NCBI GenBank assembly: GCA_025062155.1
Contig: JANXAM010000017.1
Location: 1 to 52,370 of the forward strand
Direction: 5' to 3'
DNA length: 52,370 nt
DNA from: Gloeomargarita sp. SKYB120
Lineage (GTDB): Bacteria > Cyanobacteriota > Cyanobacteriia > Gloeomargaritales > Gloeomargaritaceae
The notes under the pieces were generated by a model. That model did no database searches. It saw only the letters and a list, made by a program, of their open reading frames with translations, and was not told the DNA's origin. Positions 37,651-46,234 of the stretch are shown in pieces. How positions within the stretch are numbered: the stretch's first letter is position 1; each line of letters begins with the position of its first letter. A program made the position numbers and the translations under genes.

Positions 37651-37962
37651 ATGGTTTTACAACTGCAATACTTTCTGTTGATGGCAGCGGCTTTGTTTTG
37701 CATTGGCATCTATGGACTCGTGACTAGCCGCAATGCCGTGCGGGTGTTGATGTCTGTCGAACTGATGCTGAACGCTGTGAATTTGAATTTCATTGCCTTT
37801 GCCAACTATCTGGATCCTGCGGATATTAAAGGACAGGTTTTTTCGATATTTGTGATTACGGTGGCGGCGGCGGAAGCAGCAGTAGGTTTAGCGATTGTTC
37901 TGGCTATTTACCGCAACCGTGAGACAGTGGATATGGAACGCTTTAACTTGCTGAAGTGGTAA
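37651..37962 (+). CDS. ndhE: NDH-1 subunit NdhE (NuoK-like, subunit 4L)
   Basis: 103 residues with three membrane helices. The core [18 protein letters not shown] and [19 protein letters not shown] are diagnostic of NdhE/NuoK. It is a membrane-arm subunit of the thylakoid NDH-1 complex for respiration and cyclic electron flow. In most cyanobacteria it ends an ndhA-I-G-E operon, but here the other three genes are missing from both sides and IS relics lie downstream. Confidence 0.95.
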   Translation: MVLQLQYFLLMAAALFCIGIYGLVTSRNAVRVLMSVELMLNAVNLNFIAFANYLDPADIKGQVFSIFVITVAAAEAAVGLAIVLAIYRNRETVDMERFNLLKW

Positions 37963-38036
37963 ATCTTGATCACCAATGCAGATAGCAACCCACCGCCGTC
38001 AACATTCCAACTTTGATAGTTCGTAGGGCAACTTAC

Positions 38037-38888
38037 TGTCAGCTAGATTGCAATGCCTTACAGTCAAGCTGTTTAAGGATTGTCATATAAAGGGTGTGCT
38101 GTTAGGAAGTGGGGAAAGGCCCAGACCATATAACTATGATTTGCTCGAGAAGGCAATGGAAGCTATCTTGAATGGTGCTACTACCATGGAAGTCAGTCAG
38201 TTTCTAAACGTCACCTATCGAACGGTACAAAGATGGTTGAGACATCCCAGGGAAATAAGCCATAAACTAGAAGTATTTCAGCAGTTTGTGGATTAACGGG
38301 AGATGGCTGCTCACTTTGGCGTGAGTTAAGGCCCTACAAAAAATAGGCTATACTCACAAGAACGGCAAGCTTATGGTGAGTTAATGGCGCAAACAGACAC
38401 AGCTAGAGTCATACCTTGGACACCGAAAGGAGAGAGAGTTTACAGGAAAAAACCATCGCGGGGAACAGCTTATCCATCAGGGCGTGTGATTGAACCGTTA
38501 ACTTAGATAGGCTATTGCGATACTCAGGTCGTTATCGGGTGGTTAGGTGAGAGACTTTTGCCAACTGGTGTTGGATAATCTGCGGCGGTGAGACAGGTGG
38601 TATAGCTAAGCTGCTTTAGTTTGTCAGAGCGAGAAGAGGAAACCCAGAGGCGGGGCCGTGCTCTGGGACCCAAGAGCTGACAACCATAGATGGCTTGGCT
38701 ATAGAAGCGGCTGGATTTTGACTGGTTTATTTACAAAGATATTCGCCTGATTTGAATCCAATTAAGCAGGTATGCTCTCGGCTGAAACGGTGGGTCAGTT
38801 ACGCGTGGAGTTTAACCAAGCAAAACCTACGTTTCTTCGTAGATGAAGCTGTCCGTCTTATATGTTAACCTTTGTCGGCTTAGCTGTA
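38037..38888 (+). pseudogene. Decayed IS630-family element 2, split by a MITE
   Basis: A transposase N terminus remains open at about 38100-38296 (YDLLEKAMEAILNGATTMEV and NVTYRTVQRWLRH). Beyond it the frame is broken; pieces such as RVIPWTPKGERVYRKKPSRG are readable. The MITE at 38601-38703 interrupts the DDE part: the sequence just before and after it can be joined to match element 1 (33714-34659). The right end GGCTTAGCTGTA is identical to the end of MITE copy 1. Confidence 0.75.
38601..38703. mobile_element. MITE-like element, copy 2 (103 bp)
   Basis: Begins TATAGCTAAGCTGC and ends GGCTTGGCTATA; the two ends pair over about 11 bases with one mismatch, and TA is at both borders. It is the counterpart of 306-409, with the same internal landmarks AGTTTGTCAG, GTGCTCTGGGACC and AGATGGCTT. 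It sits inside the IS630 relic, so it inserted after that element did. Confidence 0.75.
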
Positions 38889-38898
38889 GAAGCATAGA

Positions 38899-39156
38899 GA
38901 CAACGAAAAAGCCCTGGCAGAGAGTGCCGATATTATTTTGCGAAAACGGGCCAAATTTTATGCTGATTTTTGGTCAGTCTATAGGAAGGTCGTTCTGAAA
39001 GCCCAGCATGAAGCTAGCGTTAGAAGTAGTAGTAGAATGTCCCTGATTGAACACTTTAATAACACTCTTGGCTAGGGAGTTGGTCGTTTAGTTAAGAAGA
39101 CTTTATCCTTCTCTAAGAACCTACGAATATATCCTAAAGTCATTCTCGGTCATTAA
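38899..39156 (+). pseudogene. Decayed IS1-family transposase (C-terminal part)
   Basis: One frame of 85 codons reads DNEKALAESADIILRKRA, FYADFWSVYRKVV and, near the end, IEHFNNTLG, an internal TAG at 39073, GVGRLVKKTLSFSKNL. The last block matches the ERFNNTLRQRxxRLVRKTLSFSK region of cyanobacterial IS1-type transposases as I remember it. The N-terminal part is missing, and the element abuts the right end of IS630 element 2. Confidence 0.75.
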
Positions 39157-39297
39157 ACGGGTATTCCTTGTTGTCTTAAGCCATCAAAAGTCAACTCTTT
39201 TCTATCGCTGGTCTAATGGATGATTGCTATAGTCCCTATAATTCGATTACCATGGTAAGAGAGCGGTCTTTACTGCAGGGATGCAAGGGGGTAAAGT

Positions 39298-40173
39298 GTG
39301 TTTAAGAAATTATTAATTGCTACCGACTTACGGGACGGATTACACCGATTGTTGCGATTTTTGCCAGCGTTGGGAGCGGGTGGCATTGAAGCGGTAACGT
39401 TTGTGCATGCAGTGCCCTATCGAGATACAGGGGTGCGGGTGAAGGAGGACACGGAAGCACTAATGGCAGCGCGGGCGAAATTAACCCTACCGTCGGATAC
39501 CGGAGGAGTCCAAGCCCAAAGTCTCGTGCGGTCTGGCAAACCGGCAGATGTGGTTGTCCAGGTCGCGCAGGAGGTTGGGGCGGAATTGATCATTTTGGGG
39601 ACGCAACAGCGCAATCTCCTAGCAGAAAAAATCCTAGGAAGCGATGCTCTGAGCATCATGCGCAAGTGTGACACTCCATTGATGATTATTCGCCCCCAGT
39701 TGGTACAGGTGTTAACGGCTGAGGAACTGCAATTGCGTTGCCAGCACTTGTTCCATCACTTGATGTTGCCCTACCGAGGTCGCCCGGAATCCAAGCATTT
39801 GCTGGCCCAGGTGCTCGACCGCCTACAAAAGGTCGCCCAACCCAAAGTTGAAACGTGCCATCTAGTATGGGTGGTAGAAGACCCGATTCGCCGAGATTTT
39901 GAGCCTGACCCGCAGGAAATCGCTCGCGCCGAACAGGAGTTAGCTCAGGTGGTGACCCAGTTGACTCCCTACATTGCCCACGTCCATACCCATGTGCGCA
40001 CTGGTAACCCGGTCGAAGCCTGTTTAGAACTGGCCCAACTGCTAGACATTAGCGCTGTTACCTTAACGGAAGACCACATGACCAACTTGTGGAACTTGTC
40101 CCTGTCGCTAGGCAGTGAGTTGTTGCGGCGGATTCCTTACCCATTGATCCTCTTTCCTTCGCCAGAAAAATAA
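39298..40173 (+). CDS. Tandem universal stress protein
   Basis: 291 residues, GTG start with AAGGGGG 9 bases upstream. Two UspA-type domains in tandem: the first starts FKKLLIATDLRDG and carries IILGTQQRNLLAEKILGSD with CDTPLMIIRP, the second (from about 150) is more diverged and ends YPLILFPSPEK. Such proteins bind nucleotides and respond to stress or energy state. It ends 4 bp before an Rpn-like gene, suggesting a common transcript. Confidence 0.88.
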   Translation: MFKKLLIATDLRDGLHRLLRFLPALGAGGIEAVTFVHAVPYRDTGVRVKEDTEALMAARAKLTLPSDTGGVQAQSLVRSGKPADVVVQVAQEVGAELIILGTQQRNLLAEKILGSDALSIMRKCDTPLMIIRPQLVQVLTAEELQLRCQHLFHHLMLPYRGRPESKHLLAQVLDRLQKVAQPKVETCHLVWVVEDPIRRDFEPDPQEIARAEQELAQVVTQLTPYIAHVHTHVRTGNPVEACLELAQLLDISAVTLTEDHMTNLWNLSLSLGSELLRRIPYPLILFPSPEK

Positions 40174-40177
40174 CTTG

Positions 40178-40996
40178 GTGCGCACGGACAACCTGTTTTA
40201 CCGGCTGTTTCAACGGGCGCCTGAACTGGCGTTTGAATTGTTAGGTTTGTCCCCGCCTGCAGCCCCTTATCAATTTCAGTCGGTAGAACTCAAGGAATTC
40301 GGATTTCGCCTGGACGGTTTGCTGCTGCCGACCACGCCAGACCCTGCTTTGCCCTTTATCCTGATTGAAGCGCAAATGCAGCCCGATGCCCGTTTCTACT
40401 ACCGTTTGCAAAACGAACTGGCCACTTACTTGCTGCAGTATCAACCTGTTCATCCCTGGCGCGTATTGGTGCTGTACCCTAACCGGCGCACCGAGCGCGT
40501 CATCCCCAACTTGCCTGCGTATCTAACCTACTGGCAAGTGCAGCGGGTTTACTTGGATGAACTACCGGCCAACCAGTCACTGGCAATGGAATTGTTGCGT
40601 TTGATTGCCGCGCCGGTGGCAGAAGCAGTGGCGATAGGGCGAGCGATTCTTCAGCAGGAGCCAGAACCCTGGTTAGAATGGGTAGTGGAAGCACTGGTGC
40701 GCAAAAGGCGCAGGCTTATGGAAATGCTCGGTCTGGTGCCGCTACAGCAAACTCAGTTCTATCGGGAAGTGTATCAGGAAGGGGAAACGGCCCTAGTCCT
40801 ACGTCAATTGCAGCGCAAGGTAGGTTTTTTGTCTCTTGAGCAAGTCCAGCAGATTGAGGCTCTATCGCTGGAACAATTAGAGAATTTAGGAGAAGCGCTG
40901 CTGGATTTTCAGAGTGTGTCCGACCTGGAAAACTGGCTGGCGCAGAACCCGGCGATAGCGCCAACAGAAGACGACCTAGCTACCAATTCGGGCTGA
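40178..40996 (+). CDS. Rpn-family (DUF2887/DUF4351) putative nuclease
   Basis: About 272 residues with a GTG start. The first part, TDNLFYRLFQRAPELAFELL and EFGFRLDGLL followed by ILIEAQMQPD, matches the PD-(D/E)xK Rpn/DUF2887 nuclease group with active residues in RLDG and IEAQ. The tail VLRQLQRKVGFLSLEQVQQI is a DUF4351 helix bundle. Such genes are abundant in cyanobacteria and linked to recombination. Its end overlaps the convergent aldo/keto reductase by 17 bp. Confidence 0.85.
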   Translation: MRTDNLFYRLFQRAPELAFELLGLSPPAAPYQFQSVELKEFGFRLDGLLLPTTPDPALPFILIEAQMQPDARFYYRLQNELATYLLQYQPVHPWRVLVLYPNRRTERVIPNLPAYLTYWQVQRVYLDELPANQSLAMELLRLIAAPVAEAVAIGRAILQQEPEPWLEWVVEALVRKRRRLMEMLGLVPLQQTQFYREVYQEGETALVLRQLQRKVGFLSLEQVQQIEALSLEQLENLGEALLDFQSVSDLENWLAQNPAIAPTEDDLATNSG

Positions 40997-41924
40997 CTTG
41001 TTCCAGCGCCCGCACTTCATCATCGGTCAATCGCCACCCCAAGGCCCCGGCATTTTCCTGGGCTTGTCGCGCATTCTTGGCCCCTGGAATTGGCAATGCC
41101 CCTTTGCAGATCACCCAGTTCAAGGCCACTTGCGCCGGCGTTTTGCCATACTGCTGGCCAATTTCTCGCAATAAGCCCTGCAATGGCTGCACCTGACGCA
41201 ACCGTTCCCGGTGAAACCGCCATCCCCGCGCCTTGGGTGGTGGGTTATCAAGGGTGTATTTCCCGGTAAGCAATCCCATGCCCAAGGGGCTGTAAGCAAT
41301 CAACGTGACGCCCAGCTCTTGACAACGTTGCAACAACCCCGTTCGTTCCGGCGCCCGGCACACCAAACTGTACTCCACCTGGTTGCTCGCTAGGGGTACC
41401 CCCCGGTCAGCTAGCACCCGCCAGGCTTCTTCCATCTGCGCCAGCGAATAGTTGGAAACCCCCACCGCCCGCGTCAATCCCAGGGCTACGGCATCCGCCA
41501 GCGCCTGCATCCAGCTTGCCAAAGACACCGGAAAATGGGCCGGCCAGTGAATCTGATACAAATCCACACGGTCCACACCCAACCGCTGAATGCTCGCCCG
41601 CAGGGCATCCAGTAGGGTCTGGGGCCAAAAGCGCCAGGGGAAGGGCATAAATTTCGTGGCAATGACTGCTTCGCGACCTGTTTCCCGCACAAATTGACCC
41701 AACAACTGCTCTGACCGCCCCAACCCGTACACTTCTGCCGTGTCAAAAAACGTGATTCCAGCCTCAATACTAGCGCGATAGGCCGCCGCTAAGTCCTGGT
41801 CGTTGTACTGCTTGCCGTAATCCCAAAACAGCGTGTCGCCCCACGCCCAGGTCCCCACCCCCAGCGGACTTACTCGTACATCCGTTCGCCCTAGCCGGCA
41901 AGCCGTCTGCGTTTCTCCAGACAT
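40980..41924 (-). CDS. Aldo/keto reductase
   Basis: 314 residues. NADPH-dependent oxidoreductase fold with active Asp and Tyr in FFDTAEVYGLGRSE, Lys in IATKFMPF, His in YQIHWPAHF, and cofactor loop IPGAKNARQAQENAG. The substrate is unknown; related cyanobacterial and plant enzymes reduce small aldehydes or methylglyoxal. It is divergent from the metE leader. Confidence 0.92.
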   Translation of the reverse strand: MSGETQTACRLGRTDVRVSPLGVGTWAWGDTLFWDYGKQYNDQDLAAAYRASIEAGITFFDTAEVYGLGRSEQLLGQFVRETGREAVIATKFMPFPWRFWPQTLLDALRASIQRLGVDRVDLYQIHWPAHFPVSLASWMQALADAVALGLTRAVGVSNYSLAQMEEAWRVLADRGVPLASNQVEYSLVCRAPERTGLLQRCQELGVTLIAYSPLGMGLLTGKYTLDNPPPKARGWRFHRERLRQVQPLQGLLREIGQQYGKTPAQVALNWVICKGALPIPGAKNARQAQENAGALGWRLTDDEVRALEQVSPNW

Positions 41925-42048
41925 GGGTCACACCGCCAGTCGTTTGCACGTTCAGTATAACAAAACCTAAAAATTTGTAACGTAAGATTTCGAACGCAAC
42001 AACTAGAAGAAGCCGGAGGTGAAGGGGTGGAGTGTGCTATAGTCATGC
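41925..42048. promoter_or_regulatory. Divergent promoter region, aldo/keto reductase and metE
   Basis: AT-rich spacer between the two divergent starts. On the plus strand a TATAGT at 42038-42043 lies about 10 bases before the riboswitch and could be the -10 box of the metE transcript; no clear -35 box is seen. Confidence 0.4.
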
Positions 42049-42172
42049 GTAATCGGTTCTGGTGGGGGCCAGCCATCAGACGCAAGGGGGAAAGTCCGGT
42101 GCGAATCCGGCGCTGTCCCGCAACTGTGATGAAAGCGTGTTTGCTTTCTCAGTCAGGATGCCCGCCGAGGAG
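42049..42172 (+). promoter_or_regulatory. Cobalamin (B12) riboswitch
   Basis: The conserved core is plain: GCAAGGGGGAAAGTCCGGTG, then GCGAATCCGGCGCTG, the B12 box region GTCCCGCAACTGTGATG and the closing GTCAGGATGCCCGCC. This class binds adenosyl- or other cobalamins and shuts off downstream genes when B12 is plentiful. It lies about 250 bp before metE on the same strand. A hairpin CCTAGCCAGG-TGGCTGGTCTAG around 42303-42325 in between may be part of the expression platform. Confidence 0.95.
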
Positions 42173-42422
42173 TCTCGTTTCGAGGCTATTTACTTGTTCA
42201 CCTTAGTCTGCGAGGTACAGATGATGGTTTATTTGCTTCAGCATTGCGTGCAACTGAACCGATGTTGGGCTGTTGGGATAAACTGATAGAATTGTCCGAC
42301 GCCTAGCCAGGTGGCTGGTCTAGACATGCCGACGGTCTAAGTTCGTGAGCTGTTGGCGGATTTGGTTTCTACTCTGCTACTGGCAGCAGGAAGTTTTCCT
42401 TCAGAGAAAGGATGGGAGGGTT

Positions 42423-44684
42423 ATGACGCAGGCAACATCTGGGTTAACGGCAACGTTGGGTTATCCCCGCATCGGGAAACATCGGGAACTCAAAAAAGCC
42501 CTGGAAGCCTTTTGGCAAGGGCAATTGGATGAGACGAGTTTGTATCAAACCGCTCAAGCCATTGAACTGCAAAACTGGCAAGTCCAGTTGGCTGCTGGGA
42601 TTGACCGCATTGGCGTTGGCGATTTCAGCTTGTACGACGGGGTTTTGGACTGGAGTTTGCGCCTGGGAATCGTGCCGGAACGTTTCCAGCATTTGACGGG
42701 TTTAGTGCGTTATTTCACCATGGCGCGTGGGCAAACGGGCATCCCCGCTCTGGAAATGACCAAGTGGTTTGATACCAACTATCACTATCTCGTTCCAGAA
42801 ATAACGATGCCCCTACAACCAGCGGATTTCAGTGATTTTCTAGCAACGGTGCAACGGGCGCAGGCGGTCTTGGGTGAACGCGCGGTGCCCATCGTGCTGG
42901 GGCCGTTAACACTGGTGCGTCTGAGTCGCTGGACGGGGGATTTGGCATCGCTCTTGACGGAGTTCCACAACCGTTATGTGTCGCTTTTGACGGCCCTGAA
43001 ACGACTCAACGTTGTGGAGGTGCAAATCCACGAACCGGCGCTGGTGTTGGGGGACGCGCACCAGTACCAATCCTTCTACCAATCCACTTATCAAACCCTG
43101 GCGCAAGTCGGTTTGCCCATTCAACTAGTAACTTATTTCGATGATTTGGGGTCGGCCTATCCGTGGGTAGTACAACTGCCGGTCGCGGGAATTAGTTTGG
43201 ATTTCACCAGGGGCCGCAATCTCGAGTTGGTGCAGACGTATGGGTTCCCCAGTGACAAGCAATTGGGGGTGGGAATCGTGGATGCGCGCAATGTCTGGAA
43301 AATTCGCCCCGACGAGGTGTTAGCAACTTTGAAAACACTCCAGACCATTACTCCCCATTTGCGGGTACAACCGTCGGCTTCTTTGCAGTTTGTGCCCTAC
43401 GATGTGCGGTTGGAAACCAAACTCCCAGAACCCCTGTATCACGTGCTGAGTTTTGCTGAACAAAAGTTGGAAGAGGTGCGACTGTTAGCGCAGGCCCTGC
43501 AAGGGCTATCCGAGGTAGCGGCGGAACTGGAGACCCTGCGCCAGCAGTGGCAAGCCTTTTACGCCTTTAGCCCCGTCAATCCGGCGGTGCAAGCGCGCTT
43601 ACAAAACCTGCAACCCAGTGATTTTTCCCGGCCTTTGCCCTATGAACAGCGCAAGTTGCAGCAACCGGTGTTACCGCCTTTACCCACTACAACCATTGGC
43701 TCCTTTCCCCAGACGCCAGAGGTGCGCCAGTTGCGGGTGAAATTGAAACGGGGCGAAATTACCAAAGCCGAATACGAGGCGGCCATTGATGCGGAAATAG
43801 CCAAGTGCATTCGTTACCAGGAGGAAATTGGCTTGGATGTACTGGTGCATGGGGAGTTTGAGCGCACCGATATGGTGGAGTTTTTTGCCCAGCAGTTGGC
43901 TGGCTTTGCTTTTACCGAGCACGGCTGGGTGCAGAGTTACGGGAGCCGCTGTGTCCGTCCCCCCATCATCTACGGCGACATTGCCCGAACCCAACCGATG
44001 ACGGTGCGGGAGTTCCGGGTGGCCCAGTCGTTGACGAGCAAGCCGGTGAAAGGTATGCTTACAGGGCCGGTGACGATGTTGAACTGGTCATTCCCCCGCA
44101 CGGATATTTCTCGGAAAGAACAGGCGTTCCAAATTGCCCTGGCATTGCGGGACGAGGTGGCGGATTTGGAAGCGGCGGGTGCGCGGATGATTCAAATTGA
44201 TGAACCAGCGCTGCGGGAGGGATTGCCCCTGAAACCGGAACGTTGGGAGGAATACCTAACCTGGGCAGTGGATGCGTTTCGCTTGGCCGCAGGAGTGGCG
44301 CGACCGGAAACCCAAATCCATACCCACATGTGCTACTCGGAGTTTGGGGACATCATTGCCCACATCCAACGGTTGGACGCCGATGTGCTGTCTATCGAAA
44401 ATAGCCGCAGCAACAACCAAACGCTGATGCAGATTGTGGAGGGGGGCTACAGGCACCAGGTGGGCAACGGGGTGTATGACGTGCATAGCCCGGCAGTTCC
44501 GGCCACGGAACAGATGGTGCAATTGCTACAAGCGGGATTGGCACATCTTCCGGCGGAACAGATTTGGGTGAACCCGGATTGCGGCCTGAAAACCCGGCGG
44601 TGGGAAGAGGTGATTCCAGCCCTAAAAAACATGGTGGCAGCGGCTCAACAGTTGCGGGCGCAGCTGCAGGGGGCTAGCCATTGA
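42423..44684 (+). CDS. metE: Cobalamin-independent methionine synthase
   Basis: About 753 residues from MTQATSGLTATLGYPRIG; GGGAGG lies 5 bases upstream of this ATG, while the longer frame from 42345 lies in the leader. Both barrels of MetE are present. Zinc ligands are in HTHMCYSEF and NPDCGLKTR, and the second half starts LPTTTIGSFPQTPEVRQL. It methylates homocysteine from methyltetrahydrofolate without B12. Its leader carries a cobalamin riboswitch, so it should be repressed when B12 is available; this implies that a B12-dependent enzyme (MetH) exists elsewhere. Confidence 0.96.
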   Translation: MTQATSGLTATLGYPRIGKHRELKKALEAFWQGQLDETSLYQTAQAIELQNWQVQLAAGIDRIGVGDFSLYDGVLDWSLRLGIVPERFQHLTGLVRYFTMARGQTGIPALEMTKWFDTNYHYLVPEITMPLQPADFSDFLATVQRAQAVLGERAVPIVLGPLTLVRLSRWTGDLASLLTEFHNRYVSLLTALKRLNVVEVQIHEPALVLGDAHQYQSFYQSTYQTLAQVGLPIQLVTYFDDLGSAYPWVVQLPVAGISLDFTRGRNLELVQTYGFPSDKQLGVGIVDARNVWKIRPDEVLATLKTLQTITPHLRVQPSASLQFVPYDVRLETKLPEPLYHVLSFAEQKLEEVRLLAQALQGLSEVAAELETLRQQWQAFYAFSPVNPAVQARLQNLQPSDFSRPLPYEQRKLQQPVLPPLPTTTIGSFPQTPEVRQLRVKLKRGEITKAEYEAAIDAEIAKCIRYQEEIGLDVLVHGEFERTDMVEFFAQQLAGFAFTEHGWVQSYGSRCVRPPIIYGDIARTQPMTVREFRVAQSLTSKPVKGMLTGPVTMLNWSFPRTDISRKEQAFQIALALRDEVADLEAAGARMIQIDEPALREGLPLKPERWEEYLTWAVDAFRLAAGVARPETQIHTHMCYSEFGDIIAHIQRLDADVLSIENSRSNNQTLMQIVEGGYRHQVGNGVYDVHSPAVPATEQMVQLLQAGLAHLPAEQIWVNPDCGLKTRRWEEVIPALKNMVAAAQQLRAQLQGASH

Positions 44685-44983
44685 TGTCTGGCGGGAACCC
44701 CCCGACGACCAGCTCTGGATGTATCTGGAGACGCTAGGGGATTGTGCTCGGACAAGGGCTGGTCTGGTGGGTTCTGGATGAGGGTCGCGCTCCGGTGAGG
44801 GACTTTCTGCCAGGGAACCGGCTCTTAACCTAGTTGGAAACCCTGGCGCTGGATGACACCGGCTGGTCGTTGATTGCCGAAGCGGTGGGCACGTATCATC
44901 CCCAGCGGGAAATGGTGGCGCTGCAACGGCGCATCTATCGCCTGCCGATGCCCCGGCGTTCCCAACAGCCCAGGAGCAGCTAG
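44680..44983 (+). pseudogene. Frameshifted hypothetical gene
   Basis: Reading LAIDVWREPPDDQLWMYLET, a shift at the GGGG near 44735 is needed to continue as VLGQGLVWWVLDEGRAPVRD and LPGNRLLT, then an in-frame TAG at 44831 interrupts before LETLALDDTGWSLIAEA. The protein ends in RIYRLPMPRRSQQPRSS. The flow across both lesions is natural, so this is a broken gene of about 100 codons. I do not recognise the family. It begins within the last codons of metE. Confidence 0.5.
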
Positions 44984-44985
44984 TT

Positions 44986-45410
44986 ATGGACCCAGCAGAT
45001 TGGCAGCGCGGTTTATCGCCACAAATGTGCTAGCGCTGGGTTACAATGCCTGGGCGGGCTTTCTCCACCACGGGCGGGGGGCGGTAATTTGCACCTTGAA
45101 TCATGCTCAGAATGGCGATTACCCCACCTATTTCCTTCCCCGCTTCCGCTTGGCGCCGTTTCTACGCGCATGGCTGGCGACCCCGGCAACGCCGCTGTTG
45201 TCCCACCACTTTTTCGTGACGCACATCCTGGACGTGGTGGACCATTACGACCCTAGCACGGAAGTGGTGTTTTTCCTGGAATCGGGCGCCCAGGCCACCT
45301 TTTTCTACCTGAAAAACCTACCGGTGCCGCCCCCCCAAAGCTATCGCCACATCTGTCGCCAGGGGGAGGAATTTCATCTGACGCGCTGTCGTTTACCGCA
45401 ATCCGATTAA
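44986..45410 (+). pseudogene. Hypothetical gene with one N-terminal frameshift
   Basis: ATG at 44986 with GGAGCAG upstream gives MDPADWQR; a shift near 45008 then restores FIATNVLALGYNAWAGFLHH and continues open to 45410, including CTLNHAQNGDYPTYFLPRF and VVDHYDPSTEVVFFLESGA. The two parts join well, so I call one gene of about 140 codons with an indel. An alternative is a live gene from the in-frame GTG at 45027. I know no function; it resembles conserved cyanobacterial hypotheticals. Confidence 0.5.
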
Positions 45411-45536
45411 ATGCGCCTGTGGGGACGTTACGCGCTGCTGTGGTTATGTAAGTACGGGAACGCCGACCGCTGGTGCCTGGGGTGCGCGCTGCTGTTAGGC
45501 GTAGTTCTGTACTACATTGCCCGAATCGCCTGGTAA
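45411..45536 (+). CDS. Possible 41-residue membrane protein
   Basis: The ATG follows the preceding stop codon directly. The product starts MRLWGRYALLWLCKYGNA and has one hydrophobic helix ([20 protein letters not shown]). No family is recognised. The last 25 bases overlap the convergent ABC transporter gene. The tight junction to 44986-45410 argues for a real small gene, but decay around it lowers confidence. Confidence 0.4.
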   Translation: MRLWGRYALLWLCKYGNADRWCLGCALLLGVVLYYIARIAW

Positions 45537-46231
45537 ACGTCGTCGGGACGCAAGTGGTCGTGCAGGACCTGGCCATCCCGGAACCAGATAATCCGTTCAG
45601 CGCGGCGGGCAATATCGGCTTCGTGAGTGACCATGACAATCGTGACTCCTTGCTGGTGCAACTCGGCAAACAAATCCATGACTTCCTGGCTGGTGCGAGA
45701 ATCGAGGGCACCCGTGGGTTCGTCCGCTAGGAGCAATGCCGGTTGGTTCACCATCGCCCGGGCAATCGCCACCCGCTGTTGTTGTCCCCCAGAGAGTTGG
45801 TTGGGTTTGTTGTGGAGACGATGACCTAAGCCCACCTGCTCCAGCGCCAGCCGCGCCCGTTGTTGTCGTTCCCGGGGTGGCACGCCGGCATACACCAGAG
45901 GCAACATCACATTTTCCAAGGCGGTCAACTGGGGCAACAGATGAAATTGTTGAAACACAAACCCAATTTGTTGATTGCGGATATGAGCCAGTTGGGCGGA
46001 CGAACAGCGGGCGACGTTTTCCCCTTGCAAATAATAATCCCCAGTGGTGGGCCGGTCCAGGCAACCAATGATATTCATCGCGGTAGATTTGCCCGAACCA
46101 GATGCCCCCATAATGGCGCAGTATTCTCCCGGTTGAATTTCTAACGACACATTCTGGAGCGCCTGCACCTGATTTTCCCCCAGGCCATAGACCTTGCTGA
46201 CATTCACCAGTCGAATCAACGGTGCTTTCAT
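45512..46231 (-). CDS. MacB/LolD-type ABC transporter ATP-binding protein
   Basis: 239 residues with Walker [11 protein letters not shown]-loop [12 protein letters not shown], signature LSGGQQQR, Walker [13 protein letters not shown] and H-loop VTHE. It powers the MacB-type mechanotransmission permease encoded 3 bp upstream. No HlyD/MacA-type periplasmic partner is next to them, so the pair could export a peptide or lipid with an adaptor encoded elsewhere, as with DevBCA-like systems. Confidence 0.92.
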   Translation of the reverse strand: MKAPLIRLVNVSKVYGLGENQVQALQNVSLEIQPGEYCAIMGASGSGKSTAMNIIGCLDRPTTGDYYLQGENVARCSSAQLAHIRNQQIGFVFQQFHLLPQLTALENVMLPLVYAGVPPRERQQRARLALEQVGLGHRLHNKPNQLSGGQQQRVAIARAMVNQPALLLADEPTGALDSRTSQEVMDLFAELHQQGVTIVMVTHEADIARRAERIIWFRDGQVLHDHLRPDDVYQAIRAM

Positions 46232-46234
46232 GGT

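Noticed and set aside
40175-40177. TTG as start of the Rpn-like gene
   Set aside because: The GTG at 40178 gives the family N terminus (TDNLFY) with one residue before it; TTG is possible but less likely.
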